Below are positions 1-7,133 of a DNA stretch of 10,498 bases, one piece after another. The notes beneath the pieces were generated by a model. It was not told where the DNA came from. It ran no database searches and worked only from the letters and a program-made list of their open reading frames with translations. The stretch is from Chloroflexota bacterium (GTDB lineage: Bacteria > Chloroflexota > Anaerolineae > Anaerolineales > UBA11858): assembly GCA_003513015.1 (NCBI GenBank), contig DOTA01000500.1:295-10792 (forward strand), given 5' to 3'. The position numbers were made by a program, and so were the translations under genes. Within the stretch, counting starts at the first letter, position 1; each line of letters starts with the position of its first letter.

Positions 1-387
1 TTCATCGGTGATGGGCACGCCGCTGATATGATAGGTAGACATGATGTTTTCGGCATCTTGTAAGGTAGCACTCAACGGCAATGTGATCGGCTCTACGATC
101 ATGCCGGATTGCGAGCGCTTGACTTTATCGACTTCGGCGGCCTGGTCAATCGGTGACAGATTGCGGTGAATGATGCCGATGCCACCTTCGCGAGCCAGGG
201 CAATTGCCAAACGCGCTTCGGTTACCGTATCCATTGCAGCCGATATAATGGGAATATTGAGTTTGAGTTCCGGTGTTAGGTTGGTAGATACATCGGTTTC
301 GTTCGGAAGCACCTCTGTATAGCCAGGGACGACGAGCACATCATCAAAAGTCAGGGAAAAATCACCTTCAAAAAGGTTCGAATTCAT
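1..387 (-). CDS. guaB: IMP dehydrogenase, 5' part (N-terminal 129 residues)
   Basis: IMP dehydrogenase oxidises IMP to XMP with NAD+, the committed step of guanine nucleotide synthesis in the cytoplasm. Reading the minus strand from the ATG at 387-385 gives 129 codons that run off the left edge. The visible part shows the family N-terminus: FDDVLVVPG at residues 14-22, SAAMDTVTE at 49-57 and GGIGIIHRN at 68-76, which are the first strands of the TIM barrel. From about residue 95 the first CBS domain begins (ISGVPITDE at the cut). The start is fixed by AAAAGGAG at 393-400 on the minus strand. The catalytic cysteine loop lies outside the window. It is transcribed away from the kinase operon and is a housekeeping gene, so no functional tie to that operon is implied. 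Confidence 0.96.
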   Translation of the reverse strand, partial: MNSNLFEGDFSLTFDDVLVVPGYTEVLPNETDVSTNLTPELKLNIPIISAAMDTVTEARLAIALAREGGIGIIHRNLSPIDQAAEVDKVKRSQSGMIVEPITLPLSATLQDAENIMSTYHISGVPITDE

Positions 388-427
388 GAAAACTCCTTTT
401 ATCGTTGTCCAGACAGCAATTGGGCAA

Positions 428-457
428 ATTATACTCTTCCCGGTCACATATTGTGCC
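428..457 (-). promoter_or_regulatory. Candidate guaB promoter
   Basis: On the minus strand a perfect TATAAT sits at 433-428. Eighteen bases upstream is GGCACA (457-452), a weak -35 that matches 3 of 6 consensus bases. The predicted transcription start near 421 gives a leader of about 34 bases before the guaB ATG, which fits the ribosome binding site. A second minus-strand TATAAT at 501-496 is an alternative. Confidence 0.4.
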
Positions 458-543
458 TTTTTAGCAAGCAGGAGAGACGATTTATTATTGGGGGCATTAT
501 ATGATGGGACATGTAGGGATTGCACAGAGCAGGAAAGTTAGAA

Positions 544-552
544 TGTTATAAT
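544..552 (+). promoter_or_regulatory. Extended -10 element upstream of the kinase operon
   Basis: TGTTATAAT is a perfect extended -10 (TGnTATAAT). No -35 lies at the usual distance; the nearest candidate, TTGCAC at 520-525, is 21 bases away. It could drive a longer transcript of the kinase operon, but the promoter at 649-677 is better placed. Confidence 0.3.
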
Positions 553-602
553 TATTTGAAATCTGACTTATTCGCTCAAAATACAGAAATTTAAAGCGAA
601 TG

Positions 603-626
603 CTGCCAACCTGATATGGTTAGCAG
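603..626. repeat. Inverted repeat, possible operator
   Basis: CTGCCAACC at 603-611 and GGTTAGCAG at 618-626 are inverted copies with one mismatch (8 of 9 pairs) around a 6-base centre. The repeat ends 22 bases before the -35 box of the main operon promoter, where an activator or repressor could bind. No T-run follows, so it is unlikely to be a terminator. The function is inferred only from position. Confidence 0.35.
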
Positions 627-648
627 ATGCATGAACCCGATAACCTAT

Positions 649-677
649 TTGCAAATACTTTGATTGATGGCTATAAT
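649..677 (+). promoter_or_regulatory. Main candidate promoter of the kinase operon
   Basis: TTGCAA at 649-654 and a perfect TATAAT at 672-677 are separated by exactly 17 bases. The predicted start near 684 lies about 10 bases before the GGGAGGT Shine-Dalgarno site. That layout implies a very short leader and a start codon near 707, well upstream of the TTG at 803. Confidence 0.6.
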
Positions 678-693
678 GTTGATTAATCCACTC

Positions 694-700
694 GGGAGGT
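694..700 (+). promoter_or_regulatory. Strong ribosome binding site that points to a CTG start
   Basis: GGGAGGT is the best Shine-Dalgarno sequence in this stretch. Six bases after it is CTG (707-709), in frame with the kinase. No in-frame ATG, GTG or TTG occurs between the upstream stop (TGA at 680-682) and TTG at 803, whose own upstream sequence contains only a weak CAGG. Confidence 0.6.
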
Positions 701-706
701 CGCGCT

Positions 707-2605
707 CTGGAAACACATAAAATAACGCAACGCATTACTGAAACCCTCGAAAACCGAAAAAAAGGCCATCTCGCCGAGAACCAACTCCAGCCCGGTCAGG
801 TTTTGGCTGACCGTTATCAGGTCGAAGGAGTGGTTGGCGTGGGGGGCATGGGAGCCGTATATCGAGCCCGTGATCTTCGGTTTACAGCTGTTAGGATTGT
901 CGCGCTAAAAGAAATGATCAACCAGGCGCGCGACATACTCGTGCGCGATACGATTGTAAAAAACTTCGAGCGCGAAGCCAATATTTTGGCATCTCTGAAT
1001 CATACTTCTATTCCCAAGATACATGATTATTTCACGGTTGACAACCGTTCGTACGTTATTATGGAATTTATCCAGGGCAATAACCTGGAAGTAATCTTGA
1101 CTCAAACGCAGGGATACATCCCTGAAGCCCAGATCATCACTTGGGCGATCGAAGTTTGCGACGTGCTCCAATATTTGCACACCCACGAGCCAGAGCCAAT
1201 TGTTTTTCGGGATATGAAACCTGCTAATATCATGGTCACACCTGGAAACCATGTGGTGTTGGTTGATTTTGGGATTGCAAGAACTTTTGAATCCGGTCAG
1301 AAAGGCACGATGATTGGAACCGAGGGCTACTCGCCGCCTGAGCAGTATCGCGGGGAGGCCCCTCCTCAGGTGGATATCTATGCTTTGGGTGCTACCATGC
1401 ACCATTTACTCACCCGTAAAGACCCTCGCATCGAGCCTCCCTTCACCTTCAGCGAACGACAAATTACGAAAATAAATCCATCTATCAGCGTGGAACTAGA
1501 AGCTGTCGTGAATACAGCACTGCAATATGGGGTTGCCGATCGTTTTCCTACCGCGGCAGATATGAAAACCGCCCTACTAAGTGTGGCCCGTAAAACCGGG
1601 ATTCTCACCGATGCCAATATGGCAACCAGTGTAATCACACCAAATCAAAGCATCCAACCCTTGTGGACTTTTCAATGCGAGGATGAAATTCGAGGCACAG
1701 CTAGATATGCAAGTGGGTTTGTCTATGTAGGTGCGTATGATAATAATCTATACGCGCTCAATGCAACCACAGGCGAGTTCGCCTGGAAGTATGCTGCCGA
1801 AGGTGGAATCGTTAGCAAACCAGCGGTTTATGAAAGTAGCCTCATCTTCGGCTCTGAAGATGGGCGTTTGTATGAGGTTTCTTCTCGCACTGGCAGCGTG
1901 CAATGGACTTGTTACACCGATGGGCCAATCCGATCTTCGCCAACGTTGAGTGATCGGCATATTTTTATTGGTTCTGATGATGAGCATCTACATATCATCA
2001 ATGCCAACACCGGAAACAGAGTCTTAAATTTCAATGCTGGCGCACCGGTTCGCTCAACACCGCTGGTGGTTAATGATGTGGTCTACTTCGGCACCGAAAA
2101 TGGTGATTTTTTCTGTCTTGATTTTCAGGGCAAAATGAAATGGCAGATGCGGGCAAAACGGGCGGTTACATCATCCCCCGTAATGGTTGATGATGTTGTT
2201 TATTTTGGTTCGATGGATACCACCTTTTATGCCGTGGAAGCCAGAACAGGCTGGGTTATCTGGCGTTTCCGTTTGGGCCGTGGCACCATTTCAACTCCCA
2301 AAATTGTTGATCAATTGGCCTTTATCGGCTGCATAGATGGGAATCTTTATTGCATCAACACCCGCAGCAGCAAAGAGGTCTGGCGCTTCGAAACCGAAAA
2401 CCAGGTGACAGGATCGCCGTTAATTTATCGGGATTCGGTTTATTTTGGGAGTGTAGATGGCAATGTTTATTGTCTCGAATATCGTACTGGGCGGTTGCGC
2501 TGGAAGTACATGACCGAAAAACCGATTACCGCCACTCCCATTATTCATGATGATATTTTATATATTGGTTCAACGGACCACAAATTGTATGCTTTGCCCG
2601 TTTAA
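707..2605 (+). CDS. Ser/Thr protein kinase with C-terminal PQQ-like beta-propeller
   Basis: This is a Hanks-type kinase that transfers phosphate from ATP to Ser/Thr of target proteins. Residues are numbered from the TTG at 803; add 32 if CTG 707 is the start. Visible motifs are the glycine loop GVGGMGAVY (12-20), the catalytic lysine K36 in VALK, E58 of helix C, the catalytic loop VFRDMKPAN with D137 and N142, DFG at 155-157 and GTEGYSPPEQY at 172-182. The usual His of HRD is Phe. T169 and T173 are likely activation-loop sites. From about residue 285 to 600, eight repeats of the form Y/F-[IVF]-G-x4-[LFV]-[YFH], each followed in most blades by TG and a Trp, form a PQQ/pyrrolo-quinoline-like propeller. 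No membrane segment separates the two domains, so the protein is probably cytoplasmic. The CTG start is preferred because of the Shine-Dalgarno site and because LQPGQVLADRY, typical of this family's N-terminus, is encoded upstream of 803. The PP2C gene follows after 30 bases. Confidence 0.93.
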   Translation: METHKITQRITETLENRKKGHLAENQLQPGQVLADRYQVEGVVGVGGMGAVYRARDLRFTAVRIVALKEMINQARDILVRDTIVKNFEREANILASLNHTSIPKIHDYFTVDNRSYVIMEFIQGNNLEVILTQTQGYIPEAQIITWAIEVCDVLQYLHTHEPEPIVFRDMKPANIMVTPGNHVVLVDFGIARTFESGQKGTMIGTEGYSPPEQYRGEAPPQVDIYALGATMHHLLTRKDPRIEPPFTFSERQITKINPSISVELEAVVNTALQYGVADRFPTAADMKTALLSVARKTGILTDANMATSVITPNQSIQPLWTFQCEDEIRGTARYASGFVYVGAYDNNLYALNATTGEFAWKYAAEGGIVSKPAVYESSLIFGSEDGRLYEVSSRTGSVQWTCYTDGPIRSSPTLSDRHIFIGSDDEHLHIINANTGNRVLNFNAGAPVRSTPLVVNDVVYFGTENGDFFCLDFQGKMKWQMRAKRAVTSSPVMVDDVVYFGSMDTTFYAVEARTGWVIWRFRLGRGTISTPKIVDQLAFIGCIDGNLYCINTRSSKEVWRFETENQVTGSPLIYRDSVYFGSVDGNVYCLEYRTGRLRWKYMTEKPITATPIIHDDILYIGSTDHKLYALPV

Positions 2606-2635
2606 TACTATCACTGAGCAGGAAGCAGGTACAAC

Positions 2636-3577
2636 GTGACTAATTTCTTTGGAAAACTCTTTGGCAAGCTAAAAAAAGCGGAAGAAGAAACGCCAGCATC
2701 TACCTCAAAAGAAATGCTGCTAATCGAGGATGATGCCACAAAACCGCTCGAACCACTACCAGAAATGCTTTCAAGTCATGTTCTTAACGAGGAATCATTA
2801 GATTTGCCCCAATTGTTCGTTGGAAATGGGCAATCTGTCGGGATGCAGCGCGATCATAACGAAGACGCGCTATTTAGTTTAACCACAACGCTGGCAAATA
2901 ATGCCAGCAATTTATCTTTTGGTTTATATATCGTCGCCGACGGCATGGGAGGGCACCAACACGGGGAAGTCGCCAGTGAAATTGCCACCCGTGCGATGGC
3001 AGAATATGTGGTGCGGCACCTTTATACCCCCCTCCTCAGTGTAACTCCGGAACCGCCAGCCGAATCACTGCAAGAAATACTGGCAAACGGTGTGCAAGCT
3101 GCTCACAATGGAATTATTGATACCATATCCGGAGGAGGTACGACCCTTAGTACCGTTTTAATTTTAGGCAAGCAAATGATCATTGCCCATGTTGGTGATA
3201 GCCGTATTTACTCCATCGATTTGCACGGCAATATGCGATCTTTGACGCGGGATCACTCTTTGGTAAAGCGACTGGAAGAACTCGGACAACTAACCCCCGA
3301 TGAGGCTGCCATTCACCCCCAGCGGAATGTGCTTTACCGTGCCTTAGGCCAAGGGGAACCTTTCGAACCTGAAATTATCACCACACCGTTGCCACATTCC
3401 GGGTTTTTGTTGCTTTGTTCAGATGGTTTGTGGGGTGTTGTTCCTGAAAAAGAACTCGGAAAGATCATCATCACAGCCAGCACCCCACAACTTGCTTGCC
3501 AACAGATGATCGATGCCGCCAATGCGGCGGGCGGGCCTGATAATATCACTGCCATCTTAGTGCGTCTCCCAGATTAA
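2636..3577 (+). CDS. PP2C-type Ser/Thr protein phosphatase
   Basis: This metal-dependent phosphatase presumably removes phosphates placed by the neighbouring kinase. The catalytic core spans about residues 62-313 and carries the family motifs: R72 with NED at 75-77, ADGMGGH at 101-107, GGTTLS at 167-172, AHVGDSR at 184-190, TRDHSLV at 204-210, CSDGLWG at 261-267 and GGPDN at 299-303. Metal-ligand positions D77, D102, D263 and D302 are all kept, so the enzyme looks active. An N-terminal extension of about 60 residues precedes the core. Its first 14 residues (F4, F5, L8, F9 and L12 against K7, K11, K13 and K14) would form an amphipathic basic helix, which could touch the membrane or a partner. 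The GTG start is supported by AGGAAGCAGG about 7 bases upstream. Only 9 bases separate it from the next gene. Confidence 0.93.
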   Translation: MTNFFGKLFGKLKKAEEETPASTSKEMLLIEDDATKPLEPLPEMLSSHVLNEESLDLPQLFVGNGQSVGMQRDHNEDALFSLTTTLANNASNLSFGLYIVADGMGGHQHGEVASEIATRAMAEYVVRHLYTPLLSVTPEPPAESLQEILANGVQAAHNGIIDTISGGGTTLSTVLILGKQMIIAHVGDSRIYSIDLHGNMRSLTRDHSLVKRLEELGQLTPDEAAIHPQRNVLYRALGQGEPFEPEIITTPLPHSGFLLLCSDGLWGVVPEKELGKIIITASTPQLACQQMIDAANAAGGPDNITAILVRLPD

Positions 3578-3586
3578 ACATTTCTC

Positions 3587-5059
3587 ATGCCTCGGGAAAC
3601 CGATTTTTACACCCGTTTAGGAGTCGACAGAAACGCATCACCTGAAGATATCCGTAAAGCTTATCGCGATGCCGCTCGGCAGCTTCATCCGGATGTTAAC
3701 GTAGAAGAGGGGGCCACAGAATTATTTTTAAACATCAAACAGGCCTACGAAACATTAATCGACCCGCAACAGCGCTCAGCTTACGATGGGAAAACACCCG
3801 CTCCACCCCCACCACCTGTTCGTCTGAACACAGTTTTCAGCCGTCCAGCGCTCAGCCGCATTGATGCGCCCCAACTGATGTACGCGTTGATTGAGCTTGA
3901 TGTATTAATCGAGGCGCCCAAAGAAACAGAATCTTCAGCGATCAATTTAACCTTAGTCTTAGATTGTTCCACCTCCATGAAAGGTGATCGCCTGGATCAA
4001 ATCAAGAAAACCGCCACTGAACTGATCCGGCAGTTACATCCACAAGACATCATATCGGTAGTGTTATTCAATGATCGCGCCGAAGTTCTAATCCCTGCAA
4101 CGCCTCGTCCCTCGTTGCAGGCGATTGAGGCGAAAATCCGCATGGCAGTTGCCCGAGGTGGCACCGAAATATACCAGGGCCTAAAAACCGGATTTCAAGA
4201 AAACAGGCAGTATCTAAGCTCCAATTATTCGAATCAAATTATTCTCATTACAGATGGGCATACTTACGGGGATGAACCGGCTTGCCTGAAGCTCGCTGAA
4301 CAAGCTTCTAAAGCCGGGGTCATCATCAGCGCTTTGGGCATCGGCTCCGAGTGGAATGATGAATTTTTAGATGAAATCGCCAAAAAAACCGGCGGAAATA
4401 GCGTTTTTGTTTCTAAACCAAAGGATATTGAACAACTACTCAAAGAAAAATTTGACAACCTGGGAAAATCATATGTTGAACGCGTGGCATTGAATTTTCG
4501 GGAGATTGGAGGGGTGAAATTGAATTATGCCTTCCGACTGACACCGGAACTGGGTCCCCTCCCCACGACTCCTCCCCTTCACCTTGGCGGAATCCCCTAT
4601 AAATCCAGGCAGCGAATTCTTCTGGAATTTCTGGTTGATCCAATCCATTCAAATGTTTCTCGGGCAGTATTAATCGAAGGCAATTTTTCGTTTGAAATTC
4701 CCATTTATTCATCCAACCATTTTCGCATCCCTTTCACATTGATGCGGCCCGTATCTGACAACCAAAAACCGGAACCACCGCCTCACACGATCGTTGAAGC
4801 GATGTCAAAATTGACTCTGTATCGCATGCAAGAAAATGTCCATGAGAGCATCGCGATCGGGGAATTAGATCAGGCTGCCCAGAGCCTTCAAAATATTGCC
4901 ACGCATTTATTATCGCAAGGTGAAACTGACCTGGCAAAAACTGCCTTACTTGAAGTACATAATCTACGAAATCAACAAAAATTAAGCCAGGAAGGCGAAA
5001 AACGGATAAAATATGGTACACGGGCATTGTTATTGTCAGGCGGTAGGAAAGAAAGTTAA
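3587..5059 (+). CDS. J-domain (DnaJ) fused to a von Willebrand factor A domain
   Basis: Residues 5-68 form a J domain with an intact HPD (34-36), the motif that stimulates the ATPase of DnaK/Hsp70. A proline stretch (72-78) leads to a VWA domain at about 120-290. Its MIDAS metal site is complete: DCSTS at 127-131, T194 in GGTEIYQG and D224 in ITDG. A beta-rich region (about 295-395) and a helical tail (about 405-490, with [11 protein letters not shown]) follow, as in many stand-alone bacterial VWA proteins. None of the Gly/Phe or zinc-finger regions of true DnaJ is present, so this is not a general co-chaperone. It may recruit Hsp70 to an assembly scaffolded by the VWA domain. The ATG has no clear Shine-Dalgarno site and lies 9 bases after the phosphatase stop, which suggests translational coupling. 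Confidence 0.9.
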   Translation: MPRETDFYTRLGVDRNASPEDIRKAYRDAARQLHPDVNVEEGATELFLNIKQAYETLIDPQQRSAYDGKTPAPPPPPVRLNTVFSRPALSRIDAPQLMYALIELDVLIEAPKETESSAINLTLVLDCSTSMKGDRLDQIKKTATELIRQLHPQDIISVVLFNDRAEVLIPATPRPSLQAIEAKIRMAVARGGTEIYQGLKTGFQENRQYLSSNYSNQIILITDGHTYGDEPACLKLAEQASKAGVIISALGIGSEWNDEFLDEIAKKTGGNSVFVSKPKDIEQLLKEKFDNLGKSYVERVALNFREIGGVKLNYAFRLTPELGPLPTTPPLHLGGIPYKSRQRILLEFLVDPIHSNVSRAVLIEGNFSFEIPIYSSNHFRIPFTLMRPVSDNQKPEPPPHTIVEAMSKLTLYRMQENVHESIAIGELDQAAQSLQNIATHLLSQGETDLAKTALLEVHNLRNQQKLSQEGEKRIKYGTRALLLSGGRKES

Positions 5060-5065
5060 ATTATC

Positions 5066-5584
5066 ATGGTTATTTGTTCAAACTGCCAAAATGAAGAATA
5101 TTCTGGAGCCTTGTTTTGTAGCAAGTGCGGGGCTCAAATAATTCAGGGGGAAAAGCCCGGCTCAACGACCGCGATTTATGGTAATACATCTGTCCCAGAT
5201 GCAGCCATGCAGATTCAGCCCCCAAGCTTCCCTACCCCTCCCGCTGGCCATAAAGATGCTGCGATTGCCCTATTGGTTTTAGACACAGAAGAAACTATCT
5301 TTTTAGCCTCCAATGAAGAATTCTCTTTAGGGCGCGCCACCGCCGGACAGCCAATTGTGCCTGATATTGACCTGAGCTCCTTTAATGCTTATGAAACCGG
5401 CGTATCTCGGCTGCATGCCAGCTTGAACACGAAAAAACACCCGATTACAATTCAGGACCTCGGTTCCGTAAATGGCACACGCGTAAATGGTAAAAAATTA
5501 ATGCCCCACTCGAAAACAACATTATCGCATGGGGATATTCTCACCCTCGGCAAGTTAAAAGTCCAAATTTTGATTAAAGACTGA
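5066..5584 (+). CDS. Zinc-ribbon and FHA domain protein (phosphothreonine reader)
   Basis: An N-terminal zinc ribbon has two CxxC pairs (C4/C7 and C18/C21). A flexible Pro/Thr-rich linker (about 28-62) follows, then an FHA domain at about 67-171. The phosphothreonine-binding residues are visible: G89-R90, SRLH at 114-117 and NGT at 136-138 within DLGSVNGTRVNG. FHA domains bind phosphothreonine peptides, so this is the likely reader for the kinase two genes upstream. The linker contains STT (33-35), a possible kinase site. By analogy with GarA/OdhI, phosphorylation there could fold back onto the FHA domain, but that is inference. It begins 6 bases after the VWA gene with only a weak AGGAAAG upstream. 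There is no membrane segment. Confidence 0.9.
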   Translation: MVICSNCQNEEYSGALFCSKCGAQIIQGEKPGSTTAIYGNTSVPDAAMQIQPPSFPTPPAGHKDAAIALLVLDTEETIFLASNEEFSLGRATAGQPIVPDIDLSSFNAYETGVSRLHASLNTKKHPITIQDLGSVNGTRVNGKKLMPHSKTTLSHGDILTLGKLKVQILIKD

Positions 5585-5653
5585 GGATTGGGCTCAAAAG
5601 ACCCCCTAAAAAAACTCCCCCGAAGTATTTGGCAAGACCCCTAGGAGAAATAT

Positions 5654-5896
5654 ATGGCGACCGAAGTACTGATTCACATCCAAAACACAGAGCCGATTCG
5701 GGCTGAAATTGATGAAATGCCCGGCACGCAAGATACCATGATTAAGATAAAAAACCCGCGCATGCGGGATGGCAAAGAACTCAACTATTTGGCCGCAAAT
5801 GTGCTCTCGGTTTACTGGCCGATTTCACAGATCAGTTTTATTGAAATTCTTTCGAGCGGTGAAGAAGAACAAGTCTTCGGTTTTGTAAGAGAATAA
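5654..5896 (+). CDS. Small protein of unknown function (80 residues)
   Basis: I do not recognise this protein. It starts at ATG 5654 after a clear AGGAGA at 5643-5648 and ends 4 bases before the response regulator. The sequence is acidic and mostly beta-like, with alternating hydrophobic residues in EVLIHIQ and SQISFIEIL, and the segment [13 protein letters not shown] in the middle. It has no signal peptide, membrane segment or cysteine. The pattern fits a small beta-barrel or adaptor. Its position between an FHA protein and a response regulator in one transcription unit suggests an accessory role in the same pathway. The 69-base gap before it is the longest within the operon but contains no convincing promoter or terminator. 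Confidence 0.8.
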   Translation: MATEVLIHIQNTEPIRAEIDEMPGTQDTMIKIKNPRMRDGKELNYLAANVLSVYWPISQISFIEILSSGEEEQVFGFVRE

Positions 5897-5900
5897 TGCT

Positions 5901-6641
5901 ATGATGCAAGATAGTTCCAAAGGCAAGTTGATTCTGGTGGTGGATGATGAGATCAGAATGGTTCGTTTCATCCGCCTCAACCTGGAACACGATGGCTTTC
6001 AAGTAATTTCCGCCTACAATGGGCGCGAAGCTTTGGATCAAGTACGCAGTCAATTGCCCAATATGGTTCTTTTAGATGTGATGATGCCCGATCTCGATGG
6101 CTTTGAAGTTTTGCAGCGCATCCGAGAACAAAGCAACATTCCGGTGATTATGCTCACCGCCAAAGGCGAAGAAGATGACCGGGTACGCGGCCTGGAGTTG
6201 GGTGCCGATGATTACATCACCAAGCCCTTCAGCCCGCGTGAATTAGTCAGCCGAGTACGCGCAGTCTTACGCCGCACAGAAGCAGAAAGCGGCGTAGCCA
6301 CGGGCGTGATCGTAGTGGATGATCGCTTGAAAATAGATTTCAATCGCCGCGAAATTTGGGTCAATGGCGAACTGGTTCAACTGCGCCCCACAGAATACCG
6401 CTTGCTCTATCATTTAGTACAAAATGCCGGATGGGTGATCACCCACGAGCAACTTCTCACCAAAGTATGGGGATACGAATATCGAGATGAACCCCATTAT
6501 GTCCGGCTATATATCAATTATCTCCGCAAAAAACTTGAGGAAGATCCCGCCAATCCCAAATACATCCTGACCGAACGTGGGCTTGGTTACCGCTTTGTGG
6601 ATTACAAAAGGGAAAATTTCCAACAACACGCTTCTGAATAG
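5901..6641 (+). CDS. OmpR/PhoB-family response regulator, orphan
   Basis: The receiver domain (about 9-125) has the acidic pair D15/D16, the phospho-acceptor D59 in LLDVMMPD, T86 in LTAKGE and K108 in YITKPFSP, so it should accept phosphate normally. A winged-helix DNA-binding domain (about 138-235) follows, with RPTEYRLL, the segment [10 protein letters not shown] at 182-191 and the wing RGLGYRF. At 246 residues it has the usual family length. No histidine kinase gene is present in the window. It starts 4 bases after the small upstream gene, so it is co-transcribed with the Ser/Thr kinase cassette, and a hairpin just downstream ends the unit. It could be controlled by a distant histidine kinase or by the cassette's own kinase. 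ATG at 5904 is an equally possible start. Confidence 0.93.
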   Translation: MMQDSSKGKLILVVDDEIRMVRFIRLNLEHDGFQVISAYNGREALDQVRSQLPNMVLLDVMMPDLDGFEVLQRIREQSNIPVIMLTAKGEEDDRVRGLELGADDYITKPFSPRELVSRVRAVLRRTEAESGVATGVIVVDDRLKIDFNRREIWVNGELVQLRPTEYRLLYHLVQNAGWVITHEQLLTKVWGYEYRDEPHYVRLYINYLRKKLEEDPANPKYILTERGLGYRFVDYKRENFQQHASE

Positions 6642-6663
6642 CTGAAATTCTAACAAAATATTA

Positions 6664-6700
6664 ATACCCGGCTGACACCGTTTTTACTTCAGCCGGGTAT
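6664..6700 (+). terminator. Terminator-like hairpin ending the kinase operon
   Basis: ATACCCGGCTGA (6664-6675) and TCAGCCGGGTAT (6689-6700) pair perfectly over 12 bp with a 13-base loop. The sequence after the stem is AT-rich (ATTTAAC) but has no true T-run, so termination may be partial. It begins 22 bases after the response regulator stop. Confidence 0.65.
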
Positions 6701-6714
6701 ATTTAACATGGTTT

Positions 6715-6742
6715 TAGACAATCTAGCATCCTGTGCTATGTT
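6715..6742 (+). promoter_or_regulatory. Candidate promoter for the FmdB-type gene
   Basis: TAGACA (6715-6720) and TATGTT (6737-6742) are 16 bases apart, and TGC directly before the -10 makes it an extended -10. The predicted leader of about 100 bases contains only weak inverted repeats (GCATCC 6726-6731 / GGATGC 6746-6751 and AGCGCAC / GTGTGCT further on). The -10 match is only 4 of 6. Confidence 0.35.
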
Positions 6743-6849
6743 GAAGGATGCATTTTGGAGCGCACTTCAACGGGTTCGGTGTGCTAAATTCACAGAATCG
6801 TGATCTTCTGAAATTGCTTACACCCTCAACAACCAGCCGGAGCTAAAAA

Positions 6850-7053
6850 ATGCCCACATATGAATATATCTGCAACACTTGTGGTAGCACCTTTGAAAAA
6901 CAACTTCACTTCAACGAAGATATCGATCATGTAAATTGCCCCAACGGCCACCCCCAAACCCGCAGGCTTTTTTCAAGACCCAGCATTGTATTCAAGGGCA
7001 GTGGTTTCTACGTTAATGACAGCCGAAAATCAAGCAGCAGGAAATCCGGCTAA
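6850..7053 (+). CDS. FmdB-family small zinc-ribbon protein
   Basis: This 67-residue protein starts MPTYEYICNTCG, the hallmark N-terminus of the FmdB putative regulatory family (named after a methylotroph amidase/formamidase regulator). The zinc ribbon uses C8, C11 and C30, but the usual CPxC second pair is CPNGH, so H34 probably supplies the fourth ligand. The segment SIVFKGSGFYVNDSR at 45-59 is the other conserved block, and the Ser/Arg/Lys-rich tail is typical. GGAG at 6839-6842 supports the ATG. The biochemical role of the family is not settled. It sits alone between the operon terminator and the NarL-type gene, with 80 bases to the latter. Confidence 0.88.
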   Translation: MPTYEYICNTCGSTFEKQLHFNEDIDHVNCPNGHPQTRRLFSRPSIVFKGSGFYVNDSRKSSSRKSG

Positions 7054-7085
7054 GATTTCGGATGATTACACTCCGATATCCGATC

Positions 7086-7114
7086 TTGCCAGCCCGGAAA
7101 CTCTAGGCTATACT
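7086..7114 (+). promoter_or_regulatory. Promoter of the NarL/FixJ-type regulator
   Basis: TTGCCA (7086-7091) and TATACT (7109-7114) each match 5 of 6 consensus bases and lie exactly 17 bases apart. The predicted start near 7121 gives a leader of only about 13 bases that still contains the AAGGAG site (7123-7128). Confidence 0.65.
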
Positions 7115-7129
7115 CTCCTCACAAGGAGA
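7114..7129 (+). repeat. Short hairpin covering the ribosome binding site of the NarL-type gene
   Basis: TCTCCT (7114-7119) and AGGAGA (7124-7129) pair perfectly around a CACA loop, and the right arm contains the Shine-Dalgarno sequence. Transcripts from the gene's own promoter would start inside the loop and lack the left arm, so only read-through RNA from upstream could form it. Confidence 0.4.
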
Positions 7130-7133
7130 AAAT

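Noticed and set aside
905..1405. 166-codon minus-strand frame inside the kinase gene
   Set aside because: It lies opposite the kinase catalytic domain and shows no known domain, so it is a shadow frame.
5585..5653. Possible promoter or terminator in the 69-base gap before the 80-residue protein
   Set aside because: The C-rich and A-rich runs form no stable stem, and no -10/-35 pair is visible, so the operon is taken as continuous.
6753..6790. Possible structured RNA or riboswitch in the leader of the FmdB-type gene
   Set aside because: Only short imperfect stems with large loops are visible and no known riboswitch core is recognised.
6708..6803. A 31-codon open frame starting at ATG 6708 between the operon hairpin and the FmdB-type gene
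   Set aside because: It has no ribosome binding site, overlaps the candidate promoter and reads like random sequence.
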